5,891 bases of DNA from CAZXMB01 sp964641715. GTDB lineage: Bacteria; Desulfobacterota; BSN033; UBA1163. Shown piece by piece: positions 1 through 5,884 of this stretch. The translations under genes and the position numbers were made by a program. The stretch lies in assembly GCA_964641715.1 (NCBI GenBank), contig CAZXMB010000181.1, positions 1 to 5,891 of the forward strand. Reading direction: 5' to 3'. The notes beneath the pieces were generated by a model. It saw only the letters and a list, made by a program, of their open reading frames with translations. It was not told where the DNA came from and made no database searches. Positions within the stretch are counted from its first letter, which is position 1, and every line of letters starts with the position of its first letter.

Positions 1-956
1 CCTGCCATTTTTCTTTTGTAAGCAGGGGAATGAATGGAGGTCCGCACGGGAGAGATCTCCTTTACCGCCTGTCCGGAAACCTGATCCATTACTGGATCAT
101 CAAGAGAGGCCCCGGTCAGCAGCTTCTCAGCCCCGGAGGCCTGGACCGGACCGCAGCCCACTCCGCTGAATATGATCTTGGAACGGCTGACCTTGCCCTC
201 TTTGTCCTTCTCAATGTGAAGAGCCAAGGAGACAATGGGAAATTCGAGCGAATTCCTTAATCTCCATTTGAGATAGAGGGTCTTTCCGGATGGGGCAGGG
301 ATGAAAATCTCCTTCAGGATCTCTCCCTTTCTCAAAGAGAGGGGTTTATTTCCCCTCTGTGTATAGAGCCTCTTCAGCGGAAAGATCCGATCTCCGTTCG
401 GACCCATCACCTTCACCTTTGCATCCATGGCAATGAGGACAGGAGCCAGGTCCCCGCAATAGGTTGAGTAACATTCCCCGTGCTTTGCTCCCCCTGAGGA
501 ACGGCCAGGGACCACATGGCAGATTTCTCCCCCCGCCTTAAGGCAGAGGGGCCTGGCCCCTCTCCAGAAAGAGGATTGATTGAAGAACCGGCAACGGTTT
601 CCCTGACAGAGGTTTCCGCCGATCGTGCCCATCACCTGAAGGGCATAGGCCGCCACCTCTCCGGCTGCCCGGGCCAGAGCAGGATAATTTTTGGAAACAA
701 CAGAGGAAGAGACAAGATCGTGAAGCGTGGTGAGGGCTCCGATCCTGAGGCCTTCTTTTTCATCCGTCAGGTAGGAGAGCTTCGGAATTGACCTGAGGTT
801 GATGACCTGTCTCGGCTTGATCACTCCGTATTTCATATTGGGCAGAAGGTCTGTTCCTCCTGCGAGAAGAAAGGTCCCTGCCGGATCAGCCGAAAGAGAC
901 TTCACCGCCTCCTTCACGGATTTTGGTTCGAGATATTCGAATTTGGAAAGGCGCAT
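1..956 (-). CDS. FAD-binding (medium) subunit of a xanthine dehydrogenase-family molybdoenzyme with a [4Fe-4S] insertion, HcrB/PaoB-like; 3' end outside the window
   Basis: The reading frame is open from the ATG at 956-954 to the window edge (318 codons, no stop). Family members are usually about 290-330 residues, and the last residues seen (YKRKMAG) resemble the usual near-C-terminal motif, so only about 10-15 residues are probably missing. Residues 31-39 (LLAGGTDLL) and 111-117 (TIGGNLC) are the flavin-binding signatures of the FAD_binding_5 domain; about 200-310 fit the C-terminal CO dehydrogenase flavoprotein domain. Between them lies a cysteine-rich insertion with C122, C138, C146 and C162. 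The first three have the 16- and 8-residue spacings I recall for the [4Fe-4S] ligands of Thauera 4-hydroxybenzoyl-CoA reductase HcrB. The subunit passes electrons between FAD and the Fe-S/Mo-cofactor subunits, in the cytoplasm. Those partner genes are absent here and are expected beyond the left edge. The transporter and ligase next door favour a hydroxyaryl-CoA reductase; a PaoB-like aldehyde oxidoreductase subunit is the main alternative. Confidence 0.9.
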   Translation of the reverse strand, partial: MRLSKFEYLEPKSVKEAVKSLSADPAGTFLLAGGTDLLPNMKYGVIKPRQVINLRSIPKLSYLTDEKEGLRIGALTTLHDLVSSSVVSKNYPALARAAGEVAAYALQVMGTIGGNLCQGNRCRFFNQSSFWRGARPLCLKAGGEICHVVPGRSSGGAKHGECYSTYCGDLAPVLIAMDAKVKVMGPNGDRIFPLKRLYTQRGNKPLSLRKGEILKEIFIPAPSGKTLYLKWRLRNSLEFPIVSLALHIEKDKEGKVSRSKIIFSGVGCGPVQASGAEKLLTGASLDDPVMDQVSGQAVKEISPVRTSIHSPAYKRKMA

Positions 957-962
957 CTTTTT

Positions 963-978
963 CTCCTCTTAAAAAGAG
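963..978 (-). promoter_or_regulatory. Ribosome binding site of the molybdoenzyme FAD subunit, partly inside a small hairpin
   Basis: On the minus strand GAGGAG (968-963) lies 6 bases before the ATG at 956, which fixes the start codon. The first bases of this Shine-Dalgarno overlap the 3' arm of a short inverted repeat, CTCTT/AAGAG (978-974 and 970-966, 3-base loop). The 5-bp stem is AU-rich and probably too weak to block ribosomes, so I claim only the binding site with confidence. The 51-base gap from dctM contains no terminator, which fits co-transcription. Confidence 0.7.
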
Positions 979-1007
979 TATCGCCCAAAACAGAGAGGGA
1001 GAGGGTA

Positions 1008-2309
1008 TTATTTTGAAAGATTCGGTAAAAAAAGTGCAAGCTTTGGGAAAAGCATCAATATGCCCGCATTGATTAATATAGCCACCAAAAAGGGAAATAT
1101 CCCTTTAAAGATGGTCTCAAGAGGAATTTCAGGAGCAATCCCTTTAATCACATAGACATTGACTCCAACAGGCGGGGTGATCACTCCCATTTCGCTGACC
1201 AGGACGATGATCACGCCAAACCAGATCGGATCAAATCCGAGGCGGATGACAACCGGAAAGATCACCGGAACCGTAAGGACGACCAAAGCCATGGCATCCA
1301 TAAAACAGCCGCCTATGAGATAGATAAAGATGATGATTCCCATGATCCCCATCGGATGGACAGGAAGGCCTCCGATCCAATCCGCAAGGATAAAAGGGAT
1401 GGTTGAGACAGCCATGAAATGGCCGAAGAGGGTGGCCCCGGCAATGACGCAGATCACCATGCAGGAGGTTCTTAGCCCATCCCTCGTGTTTTCAATAAAT
1501 GACCGCCAGCTCAACTGTCGCCTCAAAAAGCCAATCGCCAGGGCACCGGCGGCTCCAATCCCTCCTGCCTGGGTAGGGGTGAACCAGCCGAGGAAAAGCC
1601 CACCGATCACCAGACAGAATAAGAGCAAGGCCTCACCAATTCCAATAAAGGCTCTGGTCTTCTCTTTGAAGTTGGTTGAAGGTCCTGCAGGTGCATGGTC
1701 AGGGTGACGCCAGCAGATCAGGCCGACAGTGATAATGAATAAAAAGGTGAGGATGATCCCCGGGATGATACCGGCCACAAAGAGTTTCCCGATGGACTGT
1801 TCGGTGATGATTCCGTAGACCAGAAAGATCGTGCTCGGAGGAATGAGGATGCCAAGTGTTCCCGCACTGGCAAGGCAGCCCGTGGCCAGGGTGTCATCGT
1901 ATTTATATCTTTTCATCTCCGGAAGTGCCATCTTACCGATGGTGGCGGCTGTGGCAGAGGTGGAGCCGCAGATGGCGGCAAAAAAGCCGCAGGCCACAAC
2001 CGTGGCCATGGTCAACCCTCCCCGGAGGCTTCCCAGAATGGTATGGGCCGCATCATAGAGCCTCTTGCCGATCCCTGAGGCAAAGGCAAAAGAACCCATG
2101 AGGATGAACATGGGAATGGCGCTTAAAGGGAAGTTGGAAAACTGTTCAAAGATATCCCTGGAGAGAAGTTTGAGGCCTGCCTTGAAAGAAGAGAGGTAGG
2201 AGAAGCCGAGAAAGCCGATAAAGGCCATGGCAAAGGCGACCGGCATCCGGATGAGAAAAAGGAGGATGAGCAGGATGATTCCAATGATACCGACATTAAC
2301 CGGGTCCAT
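1008..2309 (-). CDS. dctM: TRAP transporter large membrane subunit (DctM family)
   Basis: This is the 433-residue channel-forming subunit of a TRAP transporter, which drives uptake of organic acids using an ion gradient (Na+ or H+). The length is typical of stand-alone DctM proteins. It is strongly hydrophobic throughout, starting with a membrane segment at about 5-35. Family landmarks are visible: CGSTSATAATIGKMALPEM near 114-132, GILIPPS at 153-159 followed by YGIITEQSIGKLFVAGIIPG, GWFTPTQAGGIGA at 241-253, GCFMDAMALVVLTVPVIFPV at 334-353, and GVITPPVGVNVYVIKG at 375-390. The two PP-containing segments mark the two inverted halves of the fold. The ATG at 2309 is preceded by GAGGTC (2322-2317) seven bases upstream. 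The first 14 bases overlap the end of dctQ, so translation is probably coupled. No frameshift or missing motif was seen. Substrate specificity lies in DctP, not here. Confidence 0.97.
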   Translation of the reverse strand: MDPVNVGIIGIILLILLFLIRMPVAFAMAFIGFLGFSYLSSFKAGLKLLSRDIFEQFSNFPLSAIPMFILMGSFAFASGIGKRLYDAAHTILGSLRGGLTMATVVACGFFAAICGSTSATAATIGKMALPEMKRYKYDDTLATGCLASAGTLGILIPPSTIFLVYGIITEQSIGKLFVAGIIPGIILTFLFIITVGLICWRHPDHAPAGPSTNFKEKTRAFIGIGEALLLFCLVIGGLFLGWFTPTQAGGIGAAGALAIGFLRRQLSWRSFIENTRDGLRTSCMVICVIAGATLFGHFMAVSTIPFILADWIGGLPVHPMGIMGIIIFIYLIGGCFMDAMALVVLTVPVIFPVVIRLGFDPIWFGVIIVLVSEMGVITPPVGVNVYVIKGIAPEIPLETIFKGIFPFLVAILINAGILMLFPKLALFLPNLSK

Positions 2310-2811
2310 TTTTGAAGACCTCAGAAAAGGATTTCAAGACCTCAATGAGAAAGGCCAGGCAGACCGGAACGCAACAGAAAGCGATGAAATAGGCAAAAGG
2401 ATAGAAAGGAATGCGTGAGGTCGATCCGATCTCTCCTGCCCTTTGAAGGGATTGGCCATAAAGGTAGCTCTGCCAGATGAGCAGGGCAAAGATGAAAAAC
2501 CCCAGGAAGGAGCTGAAACTGTTGATCGTTTCGCGGATTCGCTTCGGAAGCCTCATAATGATAAATTCCACCCGGATGTGCCGGCCAAGAAGAAGGGTAA
2601 AGGCAATGGCAGGGGCAATGGCAACGACCTGGGAAAAACCAATGGCCTCCGTAGCACCCGGGAGGGGCCAGAGAAGAAGCTTTGCTCCAATGACATCGAT
2701 GAAGTTGGTCAGAAACATCAAGATGATTCCGATCACCCCAACCCATTCAAGGTAGCGGCTTGATGTCCTTGTCCATTGATCGAGTTGAGTGATCCACTTC
2801 TCAAACGCCAT
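2296..2811 (-). CDS. dctQ: TRAP transporter small membrane subunit (DctQ family)
   Basis: A 171-residue protein with four predicted membrane segments at about 20-42, 55-77, 97-118 and 133-155, the topology and length expected of DctQ. The sequence LGRHIRVEFI at 75-84 is the family's characteristic stretch after the second segment (often LGxHVxVD). DctQ pairs with DctM in the cytoplasmic membrane and is needed for docking of the binding protein. The ATG at 2811 has a GGAGAGG-type ribosome binding site a few bases upstream. Its stop codon lies inside the dctM start region (14-base overlap). It is separated from dctP by a 190-base gap rich in hairpins, unlike the tight dctQ-dctM junction. DctQ proteins diverge quickly, so the assignment rests on topology, the short motif and its position between dctP and dctM. 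Confidence 0.94.
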   Translation of the reverse strand: MAFEKWITQLDQWTRTSSRYLEWVGVIGIILMFLTNFIDVIGAKLLLWPLPGATEAIGFSQVVAIAPAIAFTLLLGRHIRVEFIIMRLPKRIRETINSFSSFLGFFIFALLIWQSYLYGQSLQRAGEIGSTSRIPFYPFAYFIAFCCVPVCLAFLIEVLKSFSEVFKNGPG

Positions 2812-2839
2812 CTTCCTCTCCGATGAAATTTCTCATGAA

Positions 2840-2878
2840 CATTCCTCCCCCTTTAAGTTTCCTCAAGGGGGAGGAATG
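2840..2878 (-). repeat. Perfect 14-bp inverted repeat (strong hairpin) upstream of dctQ
   Basis: Bases 2840-2853 and 2865-2878 are exact reverse complements around an 11-base loop. The arms are G/C-rich inside (five consecutive C/G pairs). In the operon transcript this makes a very stable stem that ends about 28 bases before the dctQ start codon. No U-run follows it in the direction of transcription, so it does not look like an intrinsic terminator. A processing or RNA-stabilising stem that keeps dctP mRNA more abundant than dctQM, or a dispersed palindromic element, fits better. Function is inferred; the symmetry is directly visible. Confidence 0.8.
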
Positions 2879-2916
2879 ACTTAAGGATTTCACACTTACG
2901 GGAAAGTCGGCTGAAT

Positions 2917-2936
2917 GCCCCGCCTTGTGGGCGGGG
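2917..2936. repeat. GC-rich hairpin, copy 1 of a twin repeat
   Basis: CCCCGCC (2918-2924) and GGCGGGG (2930-2936) form a 7-bp all-G/C stem with a 5-base loop. Bases 2917-2934 match 2978-2995 at 17 of 18 positions, so this is one of two direct copies 61 bases apart. There is no adjacent T-run on the minus strand, so it is not a convincing terminator. The palindromic core resembles dispersed REP-type elements and the ends of IS200/IS605-type elements, but no transposase or tnpB fragment is visible nearby. Confidence 0.75.
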
Positions 2937-2974
2937 ATGAGGGCCGACAATATTAATGAAACTACCTTAACCCG

Positions 2975-3003
2975 AAAGCCCCGCCCTGTGGGCGGTGAGC
3001 TTT
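2975..3003. repeat. GC-rich hairpin, copy 2 of the twin repeat, overlapping the dctP stop codon
   Basis: The inner stem is CCGCCC/GGGCGG (2981-2986 with 2990-2995). An outer stem AAAGC/GCTTT (2975-2979 with 2999-3003) is separated from it by a small asymmetric internal loop. The outer arm reaches into the dctP TAA stop (3004-3002), so the structure sits exactly at the 3' end of the binding-protein message. Such stems can protect upstream mRNA from 3' exonucleases. The short CTTT after it on the minus strand is too weak for a normal intrinsic terminator. Confidence 0.7.
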
Positions 3004-4069
3004 ACTTCAGCCGGACTTCTGATGGACCGGTTGAGGATTTGATCCCCAGCTCTTTTTGCTTCTTCGTCCAGTATTCCGTTCGCATCCGGGCATAATTGAT
3101 CAACTCTCTGGTCTCTTTTTCCTGATACCCTGATGCAACCATCTTTTTAACGTATCTATCTAAGACCGGTTCAACTGCCTTCTTCCATTTTGCGATCTCA
3201 TCACGTGGGAGTTCAATGAACTTTAATCCTTTCTGAATACCTAACTGCTTTCCATCAATATCGATTTCATTCCACGTGGTGGCCAGTTTTTCTTCGAAGG
3301 GATATTCATTGAAGACCTTCTGAAGGGCAGGGGAGAGCTTGTTCCAGGTATCCTTATTCATCACCAGGTAGAAGGTATAGACCTGACCGATCGGCCAGCA
3401 CTCTGTCGCATATTTGGTGACCTCAGCCAGCCTGAAGGCCCGGAGGGTCTCCATGGGGATCATCAATCCATCGATCACCCTCTTCTGAACCGCCTCATAG
3501 GATTCCGGCATGGGAATGGACCTCGGCGTCCCGCCCAATGCGCTCACCACCTCAGCAATCAGGCCAAGGCCTCTCAGCGTCATCCCCTTCAAATCATCCA
3601 TTTTATAAACCGGTTTGGTTGCAGAGAGGACCACATTGACAGGGCTGGTATGCATGGAAAGCATATGAACCTTGTCCCATTCCTTTGGCTTGAACTGTCT
3701 GTAAAAGTCGTTGGCGACATGGTTGGCAACCCAGGCATTCGGAAATCCCAGCGGAAGGTCGAGCGCCTCGGTCATCCGAAAACGTCCGAATGTATAACCG
3801 ATATTCGAAAAGCCTATGTCTGCGATTCCCTCCACGACTCCGTCATAGATCTTCGGGGCGGTCAGCAGGGTTCCTGCGGGGAAATAGCGGATCTTCAGTT
3901 CTCCTTTAGAGCGGGCCTCAAGGTCCTTGATGAATTCTTCACCGATCTTGGATTGCCTCGCCGGGATTGGGAAATAATTTGCAAATTTCAGCTCCACCGC
4001 TCCGAAAACGATTGAAGGCACCAGTGCAGTGATTAAGATCAAACTGATAAAGATTCCTCTTTTTTTCAT
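3002..4069 (-). CDS. dctP: TRAP transporter periplasmic solute-binding protein (DctP family)
   Basis: A 355-residue secreted binding protein that captures the substrate in the periplasm and delivers it to DctQM. Residues 1-23 are a clear Sec signal peptide (MKKR, hydrophobic core, then VFG before AVELKFA). The mature protein opens with the usual first beta strand (LKFANYFP), followed by FPAGTLL and VVEGIADIGFS. LKGMTLRGLG at 160-169 carries R166, aligned with the arginine that usually forms the salt bridge to the substrate carboxylate. LGGTPRSIPMPESYEAVQKRVIDG follows, as expected for DctP-type (not TAXI-type) proteins. The start is set by a doubled Shine-Dalgarno sequence. The retained arginine supports an organic acid as ligand. 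TRAP systems for aromatic acids are known (TarPQM for p-coumarate, FcbT for 4-chlorobenzoate), and the neighbouring genes point that way, but the ligand cannot be read from sequence. Confidence 0.96.
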   Translation of the reverse strand: MKKRGIFISLILITALVPSIVFGAVELKFANYFPIPARQSKIGEEFIKDLEARSKGELKIRYFPAGTLLTAPKIYDGVVEGIADIGFSNIGYTFGRFRMTEALDLPLGFPNAWVANHVANDFYRQFKPKEWDKVHMLSMHTSPVNVVLSATKPVYKMDDLKGMTLRGLGLIAEVVSALGGTPRSIPMPESYEAVQKRVIDGLMIPMETLRAFRLAEVTKYATECWPIGQVYTFYLVMNKDTWNKLSPALQKVFNEYPFEEKLATTWNEIDIDGKQLGIQKGLKFIELPRDEIAKWKKAVEPVLDRYVKKMVASGYQEKETRELINYARMRTEYWTKKQKELGIKSSTGPSEVRLK

Positions 4070-4072
4070 GTC

Positions 4073-4085
4073 ACCTCCACCTCCT
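4073..4085 (-). promoter_or_regulatory. Tandem Shine-Dalgarno sequence of dctP
   Basis: Two adjacent GGAGGT hexamers (4084-4079 and 4078-4073, minus strand) precede the ATG at 4069, ending 9 and 3 bases from it. The distal copy, extended to AGGAGGT, has the better spacing. The doubling suggests strong translation of the binding protein, which TRAP systems need in excess over the membrane subunits. Confidence 0.75.
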
Positions 4086-4141
4086 GTTAAAAATTTTAAT
4101 CTCCTGTTTTAAAACTTCCCTCTATTTAAAAATTCCCTTCT
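4086..4141 (-). repeat. Degenerate tandem repeats in the dctP leader
   Basis: Read on the minus strand, 4141-4124, 4123-4106 and 4105-4086 are three consecutive units of 18, 18 and 20 bases. Each starts with a purine-rich AGRRG-type stretch and ends in a TTTTAAA-type core. The cores include a perfect palindrome GTTTTAAAAC at 4106-4115 and a TTAAAA/TTTTAA pair around one central base at 4087-4099. The rest of the 4070-4203 gap is purine-rich and shows no strong hairpin, so there is no terminator after the ligase gene. The units could be operator sites, a translational enhancer, or plain low-complexity sequence. The repeats are visible but imperfect. Confidence 0.45.
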
Positions 4142-4203
4142 AAAAAACCCCACCTCCCTTCTCCCCCGATCTTTTACAGAGTAAATTGTTATAAACTCAT
4201 CAC

Positions 4204-5880
4204 TTAACTTTTAATCCTGCCTTCCTTGATTAATATTCCTTTAATCTCTTCCCTCAATCTCTTTTTATCCACTTTACCGACATTCGTCAAGGGAATTTCA
4301 TCGATGATCTCAATCCGCTCGGGGAGGTAGAGGACAGAGGTCTTCTTCTCCTTCAGGAATGTGATGACCTCTTCAAAGGAAACGGTCTCCCCCTTCTTCG
4401 GTTTGATAAAGGCGCAGACCCGTTCCCCAAGGATGGGATCCGGCATTCCCACCACAGCGACCTGGACCACTTTCGGATGAAGGCTGATCAGTTCTTCCAC
4501 TTCTTTCGCACTGATATTTTCTCCTCCACGGATGATGATGTCTTTTTTCCTGCCCGTAATGATCATCCGGCCTTCAGGATCGAACCTGGCGATATCTCCG
4601 GTGCGGAAGAATCCATCAGGCGTAAAGGCCTCTCTGTTTTCAGCCTCAGCCTTGTAATATCCCCTGAAGATACATGGACCCCTGGCCACCAGTTCCCCTT
4701 CCTTGGCCGGAGGCAGGTCTCTTCCGTTCGAATCGATCACTTTGAACTCATCATAAGGGCAGATGGGCCACCCCACCGTATGGAAGATCACTTCATCCGG
4801 GTCATCATATCGGGTCTGGGTACAGGGGCCTTCAGACATACCGAAGACATTATAGAACTTGCATTTCAATTTATCGTAAACCTTCTTAATCAACTCGGGT
4901 GGCATATAAGAGCCACCGGTTGCTATCACCTGTAATGAGGAGACATCATATCGATCCAATTCCGGGAGGTCAATCATCTGTTGAACCTGGGCCACGGCGA
5001 GGATCATCGTGGTGACCTTCTCTTTTTCAATTGCCTCCAGAATATCCTTCGGCCGGGTGGATGAGATCATCACCACCTTTCCCCCTGTGAGGAAGGTGGG
5101 ATTCATGGAGACTTCGATTGCCATATTGTGAGTGATCGGTGTGGCAATGAGGGTGATATCCCTGGGGCCTCTTTCCCATACCTTTGCCCGGTAATCGAAA
5201 TTGCAGAAAAAATCATTATGGGTGCGAGGGACCAGTTTGGGGAGCCCGGTGGAACCTCCGGTGGGCATCAGATGGCAGATCTCCTCCGGGTCAGGTTGAA
5301 AGGATTGGAAATAATCTTCTGGATATTGATTCAGATCGACCTGTTTGAGGAGGCCATGAAAGGAATGCGTCCTTTCGATCAGAGGCTCTTCCTTTTCTCC
5401 TGAGTCGATGACCAGAATGTGTTTCGGGGAGAAGGGCTGGTTTTGAATACCTTTGATCATCGGGAGATAGTCAATCTTTTCGAATCTCCGGGGGACCACC
5501 CATGCCCTGGCTTCTGTGATCTGGCAGAAGTGTTCCATCTCCCTCTGAGAAAACCTTGGGATACACATCACGGGGATGGCCCCGATCCTGTGAAGGCCGT
5601 AATAGGCAAAAATAAACTCTGCCCAGTTGGGGATCTGGAGAAGGACACGATCCAGTTTCTGGATGCCCAATTGAAGAAATGCGATGGCGGCCCGGTTCAC
5701 CTTTTCCCGGACTTCCCGGTAGGTGAGCCGGACCTCTCCGGACACCAGCGCCTCCTTGTAGAAATAGAGATCGCAGCTCCGATCAAGCATCTCACCGAGG
5801 GTGATTCCCATCCACCACCGGTTCTGATAGTAACGCTCTACGAACTCTTCGGGAAAGGGGGTTGCACCCTTTAACGTCAT
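4204..5880 (-). CDS. Acyl/aryl-CoA ligase (AMP-forming), EntE/DhbE-like adenylate-forming enzyme
   Basis: A complete 558-residue ANL-superfamily enzyme that adenylates a carboxylic acid with ATP and most likely transfers it to CoA in the cytoplasm. The P-loop is PTGGSTGLPKLVPR at 206-219; NVFGMSEG at 344-351 is the A5 motif; FFRTGD at 424-429 is A7; D434 is the hinge aspartate; GRKKDIIIRGGENI at 443-456 is A8. K536 in PLTNVGK is the catalytic A10 lysine. The N-terminus (TPFPEEFVERYYQNRWWMGITLGEML) and the HN pair (H251-N252) resemble 2,3-dihydroxybenzoate/salicylate adenylating enzymes (EntE, DhbE) more than acetyl-CoA or long-chain fatty acyl ligases. No siderophore genes or carrier protein lie nearby. 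It sits first in line before the TRAP genes and the molybdoenzyme subunit, so I infer a catabolic aryl-CoA ligase, perhaps for a hydroxybenzoate. The start at 5880 has an excellent Shine-Dalgarno. The precise substrate is unknown. Confidence 0.93.
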   Translation of the reverse strand: MTLKGATPFPEEFVERYYQNRWWMGITLGEMLDRSCDLYFYKEALVSGEVRLTYREVREKVNRAAIAFLQLGIQKLDRVLLQIPNWAEFIFAYYGLHRIGAIPVMCIPRFSQREMEHFCQITEARAWVVPRRFEKIDYLPMIKGIQNQPFSPKHILVIDSGEKEEPLIERTHSFHGLLKQVDLNQYPEDYFQSFQPDPEEICHLMPTGGSTGLPKLVPRTHNDFFCNFDYRAKVWERGPRDITLIATPITHNMAIEVSMNPTFLTGGKVVMISSTRPKDILEAIEKEKVTTMILAVAQVQQMIDLPELDRYDVSSLQVIATGGSYMPPELIKKVYDKLKCKFYNVFGMSEGPCTQTRYDDPDEVIFHTVGWPICPYDEFKVIDSNGRDLPPAKEGELVARGPCIFRGYYKAEAENREAFTPDGFFRTGDIARFDPEGRMIITGRKKDIIIRGGENISAKEVEELISLHPKVVQVAVVGMPDPILGERVCAFIKPKKGETVSFEEVITFLKEKKTSVLYLPERIEIIDEIPLTNVGKVDKKRLREEIKGILIKEGRIKS

Positions 5881-5884
5881 GAAA

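Noticed and set aside
516..791. A plus-strand open frame opposite the cysteine-rich part of the FAD subunit gene
   Set aside because: The minus-strand translation here is uninterrupted and carries the flavin and Fe-S motifs, so the plus-strand frame is incidental.
1..956. Possible pseudogene or frameshifted molybdoenzyme subunit at the left edge
   Set aside because: Manual translation of the minus strand stays in one frame from 956 to base 1 with all motifs intact; the gene is cut by the window, not broken.
1330..1707. A 125-codon open frame on the plus strand inside dctM, and similar plus-strand frames elsewhere (for example 5419-5874, 4477-4935, 3650-4015)
   Set aside because: Each lies antisense to a clearly conserved minus-strand gene, has no recognisable domain and no convincing ribosome binding site. 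They are mirror frames of real codons.
2840..3003. Intrinsic terminator between dctP and dctQ
   Set aside because: The hairpins are strong but none is followed by a run of T on the minus strand, and dctQM would need read-through unless they have their own promoter.
2840..3003. CRISPR-like array formed by the repeated palindromes
   Set aside because: There are only two similar copies of 18 bases with one 43-base spacer, plus one unrelated hairpin. No cas gene is present.
4173..4185. Small inverted repeat TTTAC-AGA-GTAAA and a nearby TATAAC on the minus strand (about 4195-4190) as a promoter/operator for dctP
   Set aside because: The repeat is only 5 bp per arm, and I found no matching -35 box at a normal distance from TATAAC. 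A promoter here is possible but not supported.
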